Position numbers and translations under genes: made by a program. Positions 51,544 to 64,000 of a stretch of DNA of 64,000 nt are shown here, in pieces. This DNA is from Streptomyces katrae. GTDB taxonomy: Bacteria; Actinomycetota; Actinomycetes; Streptomycetales; Streptomycetaceae. Within the stretch, counting starts at the first letter, position 1. Each line of letters begins with the position of its first letter. The notes under the pieces are model-generated. The model did not search any database and had not been told where the DNA came from. It saw only the letters and a program-made list of their open reading frames with translations. The DNA is taken from assembly GCF_002028425.1 (NCBI RefSeq), contig NZ_CP020042.1, positions 4,315,560-4,379,559 of the forward strand, given 5' to 3'.

Positions 51544-52902
51544 TTGAGTACCGGAACCGGAGGGAACTCCGCACCCGGCCACCTACCCACCCCCCAGACC
51601 CCGAGCGGGACCAGAGGACCGGGCACCCGCTCGCACTCGACGTTCAGCTCGCTGAAGATCCGGAACTACCGGCTCTTCGCCGCAGGCCAGGTCGTGTCGA
51701 ACACGGGCACCTGGATGCAGCGCATCGCGCAGGACTGGCTGGTCCTCTCCCTGACCGGCTCCGCGTCCGCCGTGGGCGTGACCATCGCCCTGCAGTTCCT
51801 GCCGATGCTGCTGTTCGGCCTCTACGGAGGCGTCCTCGCGGACCGGCTGCCCAAGCGGCCGCTGCTGATCGCCACGCAGACCGCGATGGGCCTGACCGGC
51901 GTCGCGCTCGCCGCGCTCACCCTGGCCGGACACGTCCAGGTGTGGCACGTCTACCTCGCCGCGTTCCTGCTCGGCCTGGTCACGGTCGTGGACAACCCGG
52001 CCCGGCAGACCTTCGTCTCCGAGATGGTCGGCCCCGCGCAGGTCGCCAACGCGGTCAGCCTGAACTCCGCGAACTTCCAGTCCGCGCGGCTGGTCGGCCC
52101 GGCGATCGCCGGCGTGCTGATCACCGCCGTCGGCTCCGGCTGGGCCTTCCTGCTGAACGGGCTGTCGTTCGCGGCGCCGATCGCCGCGCTGCTGATGATG
52201 CGCACCCGCGAGCTCTACGCGGTCGAGCCGCGGCCGCGCGCCAAGGGACAGCTGCGTGAGGGCCTGCGCTACGTCGCCGGCCGGCCCGAGCTGGTCTGGC
52301 CGATCGTCCTGGTCGGCTTCATCGGCACCTTCGGCTTCAACTTCCCGATCTGGCTGTCGGCCTTCGTCGACGACGTCTTCCACGCGGACGCGGGCACGTA
52401 CGGCCTGTTCAACACCCTGATCGCGGCCGGCTCCCTGGCCGGCGCCCTGCTGGCCGCCCGGCGCGGCAACACCCGGCTGCGGGTGCTGGTGACGGCGGCG
52501 GTGCTGTTCTCCGCCCTGCTGCTGGTGACGGCCTCCGCGCCCGGCTTCTGGCTGTTCGCGGTGCTGCTGGTGCCGGTCGGGATGTTCGGGCTGACGGTCA
52601 ACGTCGTGGCGAACTCCAGTGTCCAGATGGCCACCGACCCCGAGATGCGGGGCCGGGTGATGGCCCTCTACATGATGGTCTTCACCGGCGGCACCCCCGT
52701 CGGCGCCCCGCTGGTCGGCTGGATCACCGACACCTACGGGGCCCGGCTGGGCATGGCCGCGGGCGGGCTGGTCTCCCTGGCGGCCGCGGTGGCCGTGGGC
52801 CTGATCCTGCGCCGCGTGGGCAACCTGCGGCTGAGCCTGAACCGCAACGGCCTCACGTTCGTCCCGGCGACCCCGCAGCGCGAGCTCGCCCCGGCGGCGT
52901 AG
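51544..52902 (+). CDS. DHA3-type MFS exporter (EntS-like)
   Basis: A 452-residue exporter of the enterobactin-exporter group: NYRLFAAGQVVSNTGTWMQR, DWLVLSLTGSASAVGV, GVLADRLPKRPLL (motif A) and QFLPMLLFGLYGG. A 35-residue soluble start precedes the first helix. It begins at TTG 51544 with AGGAGG ten bases upstream; TTG is rare here. It is the second gene of the MarR operon. Substrate unknown, possibly a siderophore or drug. Confidence 0.92.
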   Translation: MSTGTGGNSAPGHLPTPQTPSGTRGPGTRSHSTFSSLKIRNYRLFAAGQVVSNTGTWMQRIAQDWLVLSLTGSASAVGVTIALQFLPMLLFGLYGGVLADRLPKRPLLIATQTAMGLTGVALAALTLAGHVQVWHVYLAAFLLGLVTVVDNPARQTFVSEMVGPAQVANAVSLNSANFQSARLVGPAIAGVLITAVGSGWAFLLNGLSFAAPIAALLMMRTRELYAVEPRPRAKGQLREGLRYVAGRPELVWPIVLVGFIGTFGFNFPIWLSAFVDDVFHADAGTYGLFNTLIAAGSLAGALLAARRGNTRLRVLVTAAVLFSALLLVTASAPGFWLFAVLLVPVGMFGLTVNVVANSSVQMATDPEMRGRVMALYMMVFTGGTPVGAPLVGWITDTYGARLGMAAGGLVSLAAAVAVGLILRRVGNLRLSLNRNGLTFVPATPQRELAPAA

Positions 52903-52909
52903 GCCCACT

Positions 52910-52943
52910 CCGGCCGGCCGGGCGCGTCCGCCCGCCCGGCCGG
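52910..52943. terminator. Bidirectional terminator
   Basis: A 15-bp stem with one mismatch (52910-52924 with 52929-52943) and a four-base loop, between the convergent MFS and Hsp90-like genes. Confidence 0.75.
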
Positions 52944-52957
52944 CGGCGGGGCCTGCG

Positions 52958-54790
52958 TCAGTCGAACCACCTGTCCCGCGCGAGTTCCGCCGTGCGGGAC
53001 GGGTCCTCCAGGAGGGCCGCGACCTCGAAGCGCCGGGGCCACTGGCCCGCCGCCCAGGCCAGGCCCGCCGCCACGCCCTCCAGGGTGGCCGCGTGCAGCA
53101 CGCCGTCCGGGGTCAGGCGCCAGTCCAGCTCCGTGCCGCCCGCCACCAGCTCCTCGTGCTCCACGTACGTCGCCGGGGCCGAGGGGCCCAGCAGTACCCG
53201 TACCGAGTCCGGGACCTCGTGCTCCTCGCCCGGCGTGGTCACCTCCGCCGGGACGGTCTCCGACAGCCGCCGCACCTGCAACAGCTCCGCCAGGTCCGCC
53301 GCCCGCGACGGGGCGACGGGGAGCAGGGGCAGGCCCGCCGTCAGCGGCAGCAGGTCGGGGGCGTCGCAGACGACCGCCTCGGCCGCGTCCACGACGACCA
53401 CCTCGCCGTCCACCACCGCCCGCAGCTCGTCCGGGAGCGTCACCTGCTCCGGGTCCAGGTCGGCCAGCGCCCCGTACAGCCCGTGCAGCTGCCGGCCCGA
53501 CACCTCGCGGTCCGGGTCGGCGAGCCGGCCCAGCAGCTCGGCCGCGCCGCCCGGCTCCTCCAGCAGGGCGCGCACCGTGGTGCGTACGCCCAGGGCGCGC
53601 AGCACCTGCTCGTCCTCGAAGCCCGTCGCGTCCGCCGGGGTGTACAGGCCGGCCAGCAGCGGGTCCCCGCCCGCCGCGCGCAGGCCGGCCGGGCGGCGGC
53701 CGTCGAGGACCGGGTGGTCGCGCAGCCACCAGGCGGTGTACGGGCGCACCGACTGCGTGGTGCCGTCGGGGAGCAGGACCCGCACCGGCTGGGTGAGGGC
53801 GTCGCGCAGCGGGGGCTGCGCGAGCATCGCCAGGGCCTGGGGCCAGCGGTCGTCGTCGACGAGGTCGAGGTCGCGTACGGCGATCAGCTCGGTGGCGACC
53901 GGCGGCACGGGGGAGTCGGGGAGCTGGTCGAGGAGGTCCTCGCACCACACGTCGACCGCGTCGAGCAGCCCGGCGTCGTCGGGCTCGGCGTAGTCGCCCT
54001 CGCGGGGCTCCAGCTCGTCCGGGTCGAGGACGACGTCGGTGGCGCGGACCAGCTGGAAGGTGGTCAGCACCCCGCAGGCGGCCAGGGTGTCGGCGTCCCA
54101 GCGGGCGGCCAGGTCGGGGTCCAGGTAGGGGATCTCGTCCTCGCGGACGACGGAGGCGAGGGGGCTGCCGGCGAGGAGGAGTTCCCCGGCCGGGGTCGGT
54201 TCGCCGTCCTCGTCGGGCAGGGCCAGCGCGCCCAGCCACGGTTCGTCGCCGGGGGCCAGGCCGGCGTCGCGGACCAGGGTCAGGACGATCTCGGCGAGCT
54301 CGTCGGCGTCGGGGGCGTCGGAGTCCTCGTCCCAGATCTCGCCGACGTCGAGCGAGCCGGCCACCGCGGCCCGGATCTGCGGGGTGGTCAGGACGGCTCG
54401 GGCGGTGGCGGGCAGGGCGCCCAGCTTCTCCAGCAGGGGGTGCGCGGCGTCCGGGTGGGCCACCTTCAGCCCCAGCCGGGCCAGGTCGGCGGGGGTGTCG
54501 GGGCCGGGCAGCAGGATGTGGCGCGGGCCGATCGCGGTGCGGCCGTCGGCGAGCGGTACGGGCAGCCCGGACAGCCGGTCCGGGTCGACCCCGGCGAGGG
54601 TGTCGTAGAGGTCGTGCCACCACTGCGGGGTGCGTTCGATGCCGGCGATCCGCTCGATGGCGTCGCCGAGCGGGAGCCGGCCCACGCCCAGGGTGCGCAG
54701 CTCGGACCGCCGCTCCAGCCCGGCGGGCAGCAGCGTGGGGAGCACGTCGGCGAGGACGCGTACGGTGTCGGCTCCGGCGCCCTCGACCAC
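52958..54790 (-). CDS. C-terminal part of a sacsin/Hsp90-type ATPase, displaced by a frameshift
   Basis: An open frame of 610 residues from GTG 54790, and open further back to the frameshift near 54830. It has no start signal of its own and continues the reading of the N-terminal part: SEDLTRLRPFEAEVVEGAGA leads straight into VRVLADVLPTLLPAGL. The sequence is acidic, with repeated AELLGRLADPD-like and WWHDLYDTLAGVDPDRL helical segments and no known enzyme motif. Together the two parts would make a protein of about 1,040 residues, the usual size for the actinobacterial sacsin-N-terminal ATPase family. Whether it is made depends on the frameshift. Confidence 0.75.
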   Translation of the reverse strand: MVEGAGADTVRVLADVLPTLLPAGLERRSELRTLGVGRLPLGDAIERIAGIERTPQWWHDLYDTLAGVDPDRLSGLPVPLADGRTAIGPRHILLPGPDTPADLARLGLKVAHPDAAHPLLEKLGALPATARAVLTTPQIRAAVAGSLDVGEIWDEDSDAPDADELAEIVLTLVRDAGLAPGDEPWLGALALPDEDGEPTPAGELLLAGSPLASVVREDEIPYLDPDLAARWDADTLAACGVLTTFQLVRATDVVLDPDELEPREGDYAEPDDAGLLDAVDVWCEDLLDQLPDSPVPPVATELIAVRDLDLVDDDRWPQALAMLAQPPLRDALTQPVRVLLPDGTTQSVRPYTAWWLRDHPVLDGRRPAGLRAAGGDPLLAGLYTPADATGFEDEQVLRALGVRTTVRALLEEPGGAAELLGRLADPDREVSGRQLHGLYGALADLDPEQVTLPDELRAVVDGEVVVVDAAEAVVCDAPDLLPLTAGLPLLPVAPSRAADLAELLQVRRLSETVPAEVTTPGEEHEVPDSVRVLLGPSAPATYVEHEELVAGGTELDWRLTPDGVLHAATLEGVAAGLAWAAGQWPRRFEVAALLEDPSRTAELARDRWFD

Positions 54791-54814
54791 CTCGGCCTCG
54801 AAGGGGCGCAGCCG

Positions 54815-54842
54815 GGTCAGGTCCTCGGAGGGGCGGCCGGGG
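54815..54842 (-). other. One-base frameshift in the Hsp90-like gene
   Basis: On the minus strand GCC-GCC-CCT-CCG-AGG-ACC-TGA ends the first part. Reading one base back, CCC-TCC-GAG-GAC-CTG, continues the second part without a stop. A missing C in the CCCC run, a sequencing error or programmed -1 slippage would each explain it. Confidence 0.75.
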
Positions 54843-56085
54843 CGAGGAAGGCGGTGCGGGGCAGTCGCTGGAGGACGGCGGCGCGCAGGGCGCCGTCGAG
54901 TTCGCCCTTGCCGAGCGGGCCGGGGACGAGGTCCACCAGGGCGGGGGTCACCGGATCCCAGGCGGCGAGGAGTCCGGTGTAGGCGTCGGCGGCGCGCTCC
55001 ACCAGGAAGTCGGTCAGCGGTCCGGGCGCGTGGTGGCGGCGGGAGGTGTCCATCGGCAGGGAGGCGATGAGCAGGGCCGGGATGCCGAGGGGGTCGTCGG
55101 TGGGGGTGGGGGCGTGGACGACGGGCGCGGTGCGGGGGCGTTCGGGGGCGCCGTCGGCGTCGACGGGGACGGCCCAGGTGACGCTCCAGGTGGGCCGCAG
55201 CCGTTCCTCCACGGGCCGGTCGGCGAGGAGTTCGCGGGTGAGGGGACCGCTCGCCTGGACGGTGCGCCAGCGGTGGGTGCCGGAGGCGGAGTCCTCGATG
55301 ACGGTGTAGGGGCCGTCGTTGTGCCGGTAGAGGGTGCGGGTGCCGCCGGCGGGGGTGTCGACGACGACCTCGGTCAGCCCGGGGAGGGTGAGCAGGAGGG
55401 CGTCGTCGACCCCGTGCAGCAGGCGTTCGGCGAGGTCGGCGGCGGCCGCGTCGCGCAGCGGGAGGACGACGACGGTGTCGTAGCCGTCGGGGGCGGTGCC
55501 CTCGGCGGGCAAGGGCAGGCGCAGCAGCGGGACGTGGCCGTCGCGGCGGCGCAGTTCGTCGCCGAGGCCGGGGCTGAAGTGGGCGGCCTCGCGGGCCATT
55601 TCGCGGGCCTCGGCGAGGGACCAGCGCACGCCGCCGTGCCGGCCGAGGACGGCGGGCTCGTCGGAGACGGCCAGGACGGCGGCGAAGCCGACGCCGAACC
55701 GGCCGACGGTGTGGGCGGAGGAGGCGCCCTCGCGCTTGGCGGAGGCGCGCAGGGTGCTCAGCGACTCCACGCCCGTCGCGTCCAGCGGGGCACCGGTGTT
55801 GGCGACGGCCAGCACGCCGTGGCCGTCTTCGCCGGGGACGGCGGGGTGCAGCGTGAGCCGCAGCCGGCCGGGGACGCGGCCGCGGGCGGCCGCGTCGGAG
55901 GCGTTCTGCGCCAGTTCGATCGCGAGCCGGTCGCGGTAGCCGCCGAGCGCCAGGTCCTCCTCGGCGTTGGCGTCCTCACGGAACCGCGCGGGTCCGGCGG
56001 CCCACGCGTCCAGCACCGTGCGCCGCAGCCGGGCGGTGCTGAAGGGGTCCATGCCGCTCGGGGCCGCCGTCACTCGCACGTTCAC
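54817..56085 (-). CDS. N-terminal ATPase part of a sacsin/Hsp90-type protein, truncated by a frameshift
   Basis: A 422-residue GHKL-type ATPase domain. The N-box is IELAQNASDAA (near residue 58-66), the ADP-binding Asp motif follows in VANTGAPLDATG, and the glycine-rich lid is HTVGRFGVGFAAVLAVSD. These are the Hsp90/sacsin nucleotide-binding motifs. GTG 56085 has GGAGG seven bases upstream. The frame ends in TGA at 54817, where one base is missing against a continuous reading. As it stands the product is a lone ATPase domain. Confidence 0.82.
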   Translation of the reverse strand: MNVRVTAAPSGMDPFSTARLRRTVLDAWAAGPARFREDANAEEDLALGGYRDRLAIELAQNASDAAARGRVPGRLRLTLHPAVPGEDGHGVLAVANTGAPLDATGVESLSTLRASAKREGASSAHTVGRFGVGFAAVLAVSDEPAVLGRHGGVRWSLAEAREMAREAAHFSPGLGDELRRRDGHVPLLRLPLPAEGTAPDGYDTVVVLPLRDAAAADLAERLLHGVDDALLLTLPGLTEVVVDTPAGGTRTLYRHNDGPYTVIEDSASGTHRWRTVQASGPLTRELLADRPVEERLRPTWSVTWAVPVDADGAPERPRTAPVVHAPTPTDDPLGIPALLIASLPMDTSRRHHAPGPLTDFLVERAADAYTGLLAAWDPVTPALVDLVPGPLGKGELDGALRAAVLQRLPRTAFLAPAAPPRT

Positions 56086-56211
56086 GCCGTTGCCTCCACA
56101 TGCTGTGCTGACTCCACCTGTTGCTGTGAAGGTATCGCGTGGGCGGCCGGGTCTTGCCCGTGAGGTGGGCGAACACGACGGCGCCGCCGGGGGCGGGGCC
56201 CCGGAACGGGA

Positions 56212-56245
56212 GGAGCCCCCGGTGCCTTCCGGCACCGGGGGCTCC
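56212..56245. terminator. Terminator of serC
   Basis: A perfect 15-bp stem (56212-56226 with 56231-56245) and a TTCC loop, 27 bp beyond the serC stop codon. Confidence 0.88.
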
Positions 56246-56272
56246 CCTCGCGTCAGTGGGCGGACACCGCGG

Positions 56273-61329
<5,057 letters not shown>

Positions 61330-61352
61330 GGTCCTACCCGTAAGCGCAATCC

Positions 61353-62969
61353 TCACCCCACCGGCAGCTCCACGTACGAAGGCGTCGGCTCCGGGGAGGT
61401 GAACGACAGGGTGGCGCGGGGGAGGTTGGCGTCCGCGTAGAGGGGGTCTCGGGGGGTCAGCGCCAGCATGACGCGGTGGCCCGGCGGGAGGTCGTACGCG
61501 GTGGGCTGGAGGTCGATGTCCGCGCTGATCAGACTGTCCGGCGGGGCGTCGAGGTCGCTGAACGGGGCATGGGTGATCAGGCGGGCCGAGCCGTCGGGCG
61601 CCAGGTCCAGGAGGTACGCGACGAAGGTGGAGCCGGAGTTCGCGGCCCGGTAGGTGACGCGCAGGCGCGGGGTGCCGCGCAGGCGGGTGGTGTCCGGGGC
61701 CGGGGCGGCGGTCCACACGGCGGCCGCCGTGCGGTCCATGACGGCGGCGGCCGGGTAGGAGCTGGGCCGGCCCGCCAGTTCCGCGGACCCGGAGCGGGCG
61801 ACCGCCTCCGCGACGGCCACCGGGGCCGCGACCCCGCACAGTACGCCCGCCGCCCAGCCGGGGTCGGGCCGGTCGGCCAGTTCGCCGGTGCCGGTGAGGT
61901 GCAGGCGGCGGATGTGGCGGGTGGGGACGGGCCAGGTGGGGGAGGGTTCGAGGGCCCGGCTCCACATCACCTCGGACAGGACCTCGCCCTCCCCGTCGAT
62001 GCCGTTGCCGTCCCCGCGGAGGTGGTGGCCGAACCAGCGCTGGGCGTCCGTCCAGATCCGGTTCGGCAGTCCGGTCAGGCCGGTCGTCTCGGGGCCGCAG
62101 TGGTCACCGATGGACAGGTCGATGCGCTTGGGCCCGCCGAGCTCCTGGAACATCCGCAGCACCTGCCCGGCGGGGAAGAGGGTCTCGTGCCAGGCGTGGG
62201 CGCAGAAGACCGCCACCTGGCGCCGTCCCAGCTCCTTGAGGTGCGTGAACGGTGAGCGCGGCTCCGCCCACGCCAGGCTCTCGTGGAGGTCCCGGCCCGC
62301 GAGGACGTTCTCCAGGGCGCGCTGCGCCGGCCGGCTCAGCCTGGCCCGGGGGGCGGCCGTGAGCAGGGCGTGGACGGCGGCGGTGCGGCGGGTGGAGTGC
62401 TCCCGCAGCACCTCGCCGAGGTCGCCCCAGCCGCTGAGCGCCGCCACCGCGTCGACGCGGGCGTCGTGCGCGGCGACGAGCTGGGCGATGCCGGCGCCGT
62501 ACGAGACGCCGAGGAAGCCGATCCGGGTGACGGGGCCGGGGGCGCGCTCCAGGAGGTGGTCCAGGGCGTGGCGGCCGTCGGTGACGTCGAGGGGTCCGGC
62601 GAAGTCGGCGTGGCCCTCGGAGGCGGCGAACCCGCGCGGGCTGTAGGCGAGGACGTCGTAGCCGCCCACCGCGAACCGGGAGGCCTGGACGGCGTACGCG
62701 AGCCAGCCGAGGTCCGTCCAGGGGGCGGGCATCACGACCGCCGGCCGGGGCGCGGACCCGGTGTGCCGCCAGAGCGCGGCTTCGAGGAGGTCACCGTCGG
62801 CGCCGGTGACCTTGCCCCGGCTGAAGACGGCGACGGCCCGCACGGCCTCGACGTCGGCGGCGCGCGCGGGCGGCAGTCCGGCGCACTCCCCGCTTTCGAG
62901 GGCGGCGGCGAAGGCGCCGAGGGCGGTGGCGTCGAGGTCGGGGTAGAGCGAGTGGGCAGCTGGGTGCAC
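61353..62969 (-). CDS. CocE/NonD-type alpha/beta hydrolase
   Basis: A 538-residue hydrolase with the X-Pro dipeptidyl-peptidase-like fold. The nucleophile is S156 in GFLGVSYGAG; the later Asp and His are probably in the segment around IDLSIGDHCGPE. The C-terminal third is a beta jelly roll (ADIDLQPTAYDLPPGHRVML) as in cocaine esterase and alpha-amino ester hydrolases. There is no signal peptide. GTG 62969 is accepted because the conserved part follows at once. Substrate unknown. Confidence 0.88.
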   Translation of the reverse strand: MHPAAHSLYPDLDATALGAFAAALESGECAGLPPARAADVEAVRAVAVFSRGKVTGADGDLLEAALWRHTGSAPRPAVVMPAPWTDLGWLAYAVQASRFAVGGYDVLAYSPRGFAASEGHADFAGPLDVTDGRHALDHLLERAPGPVTRIGFLGVSYGAGIAQLVAAHDARVDAVAALSGWGDLGEVLREHSTRRTAAVHALLTAAPRARLSRPAQRALENVLAGRDLHESLAWAEPRSPFTHLKELGRRQVAVFCAHAWHETLFPAGQVLRMFQELGGPKRIDLSIGDHCGPETTGLTGLPNRIWTDAQRWFGHHLRGDGNGIDGEGEVLSEVMWSRALEPSPTWPVPTRHIRRLHLTGTGELADRPDPGWAAGVLCGVAAPVAVAEAVARSGSAELAGRPSSYPAAAVMDRTAAAVWTAAPAPDTTRLRGTPRLRVTYRAANSGSTFVAYLLDLAPDGSARLITHAPFSDLDAPPDSLISADIDLQPTAYDLPPGHRVMLALTPRDPLYADANLPRATLSFTSPEPTPSYVELPVG

Positions 62970-63305
62970 GTCGGATCATCCTCGTCGTCGAGCGGCATGG
63001 ACGTATTCGGATGCGGGGGGGGGCTGCTTCTGCTCCGGCGGCGTGAGCGGGAGCACTCAGTATCGGCGGGGTGCGCGGGGCGTGTTCGGGGGCTTGTGGG
63101 CGTACGGCCGGAATCGCGCGTGCGGGTGCGGGGTGCCCGGCGCCCGGGCCTCGGGGAAGGGGATGGTGGGGTCAAGTCCCCTGTGTTGCCGACTGGTTGG
63201 CGGGTGGCGGGAATCGGACGCGTTCGGATGGAAATCATGCAAGCGTGCTTGATTGTTTCTCGGGGTGCTGCCAGGCTTCCCCTCACGCCGAGAGGGGAGC
63301 ACGCC
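62970..63305. other. 336-bp intergenic region
   Basis: No reading frame with gene-like character is seen on either strand. It holds a run of nine G (about 63015-63023), the divergent promoters of the two flanking genes and the palindrome described separately. Confidence 0.6.
63233..63254. promoter_or_regulatory. 22-bp palindrome before the DinB-like gene
   Basis: AATCATGCAAG-CGTGCTTGATT, nine of eleven bases paired, centred on CAAGC-GT-GCTTG. It lies 52 bp before GTG 63306 and resembles a TetR-family operator. Confidence 0.5.
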
Positions 63306-64000
63306 GTGCCCGAGCCGTCCGTCGTCGCCGTCTTCGCCGATCTCCGCGAGGAGGGCCGTGAACTCGACTCCCTCGTAGGGGGGTTGGCCGCGTCCGAGTG
63401 GGCGCGGCCGACGCCCGCCGAGGGGTGGAGCGTCGCCCATCAGATCGCGCACCTGCACTGGACCGACCGGGCCGCGCTGCTCGCGCTCACCGACGCCGAG
63501 GGGTTCGCACGGGAGGTGGAGGCGGCCCTCAAGGCGCCGGAGTCCTTCGTGGACGAGGGGGCGGAGGAAGGGGCGCGGCTGGCGCCCGCCGAGCTGCTGG
63601 CGCGGTGGCGGGCCGGGCGGGAGGCGCTGGACCGGGCCCTGGCCGCCGCTTCGCCCGACGCCCGTTTCCCCTGGTACGGGCCCCCGATGAAGGCCGCCTC
63701 CATGGCGAGCGCCCGGCTGATGGAGACCTGGGCGCACGGCCAGGACGTCGCCGACGCGCTCGGCGCGCGGCGGGCCCCGACCGCCCGGCTGCGGCACGTC
63801 GCGCGGATCGGGGTGCGGGCGCGGGACTACGCGTACGCCGTGCGCGGACTCGCGGTGCCGGAGGGGGAGTTCCGGGTGGAGCTCACCGCCCCGGACGGGG
63901 CCGGGGTGTGGGCGTACGGGCCCGAGGACGCCGGGCAGCGGGTCACCGGGCCCGCGCTGGACTTCTGCCTGCTGGTCACCCAGCGCGCCCACCGCGCCGA
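63306..64000 (+). CDS. TIGR03084-type DinB/maleylpyruvate isomerase-fold protein, cut by the window end
   Basis: The first 231 residues of a protein of the TIGR03084 group: VFADLREEGRELDSLVGGL, PTPAEGWSVAHQIAHLHWTD with two of the metal-binding histidines, and SARLMETWAHGQDVADALG with the third. This is the four-helix mycothiol-dependent enzyme fold; the group may use mycothiol. GTG 63306 is the start. The gene continues beyond the window. A TetR-like palindrome in front suggests it is induced by a ligand. Confidence 0.9.
   Translation, partial: MPEPSVVAVFADLREEGRELDSLVGGLAASEWARPTPAEGWSVAHQIAHLHWTDRAALLALTDAEGFAREVEAALKAPESFVDEGAEEGARLAPAELLARWRAGREALDRALAAASPDARFPWYGPPMKAASMASARLMETWAHGQDVADALGARRAPTARLRHVARIGVRARDYAYAVRGLAVPEGEFRVELTAPDGAGVWAYGPEDAGQRVTGPALDFCLLVTQRAHRA

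Overview
The window is 64 kb of very GC-rich DNA with dense high-GC codon use, frequent GTG starts and many leaderless genes. With a SAM-riboswitch thrC, an orphan groEL under CIRCE control, XRE/DUF397 pairs, futalosine-pathway genes and many actinobacterial DUF families, this is a Streptomyces (or very close relative) chromosome core region. I see no phage, transposase, CRISPR array, rRNA or tRNA. Layout, left to right. 0-4.5 kb: SAM-I riboswitch, threonine synthase and a CysO-like sulfur carrier in one transcript, closed by a 19-bp terminator; then a cold-shock gene and groEL with two CIRCE operators. 4.5-12.2 kb: a looser stretch with three Uma2/DUF820 genes (one decayed), a proline-rich HTH protein, a stand-alone trpF, a GH16-like hydrolase, and an XRE/DUF397 regulatory pair. 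12.4-18.5 kb: murP-murQ for N-acetylmuramic acid uptake and cleavage, an MFS exporter, an HD phosphohydrolase and cutC. 18.7-24 kb: a probable resistance block with a HelD/HelR-like RNA-polymerase ATPase, a TetR repressor with two matching operators, a DHA2 exporter and a Vat-like streptogramin A acetyltransferase. 24-31.4 kb: a GT87 remnant, XPB helicase, DUF4291, a helicase-associated/WYL protein and a membrane protein. 31.7-38.2 kb: HAD hydrolase, second cold-shock protein, mqnD and mqnB (menaquinone by the futalosine route), a lipoprotein, an MFS protein and DUF3027. 38.4-46.2 kb: mini-NfeD plus flotillin, a surface beta-propeller, SGNH hydrolase, aldo/keto reductase, a 29-residue membrane peptide, an MmcQ/YjbR fusion, a lipoprotein and thpR. 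46.2-52.9 kb: a CtpE-like P-type ATPase, DUF2530, a purine-type permease, a ribbon-helix-helix protein and a MarR-MFS operon. 52.9-64 kb: an Hsp90/sacsin-type ATPase split by a one-base frameshift, serC, a fused GlcD-GlcF-like oxidoreductase with a coding minisatellite, an EamA exporter, a CocE-type hydrolase and a DinB-like protein that runs off the end. Sulfur and one-carbon metabolism (thrC, sulfur carrier, serC), proteostasis (groEL, cold shock, Hsp90-like), cell-wall recycling (murPQ) and drug resistance (HelD-like, MFS, Vat) are the recognisable themes. Eighteen genes show a -10-like hexamer 6-7 nt before the start codon with no Shine-Dalgarno, which points to leaderless transcripts.
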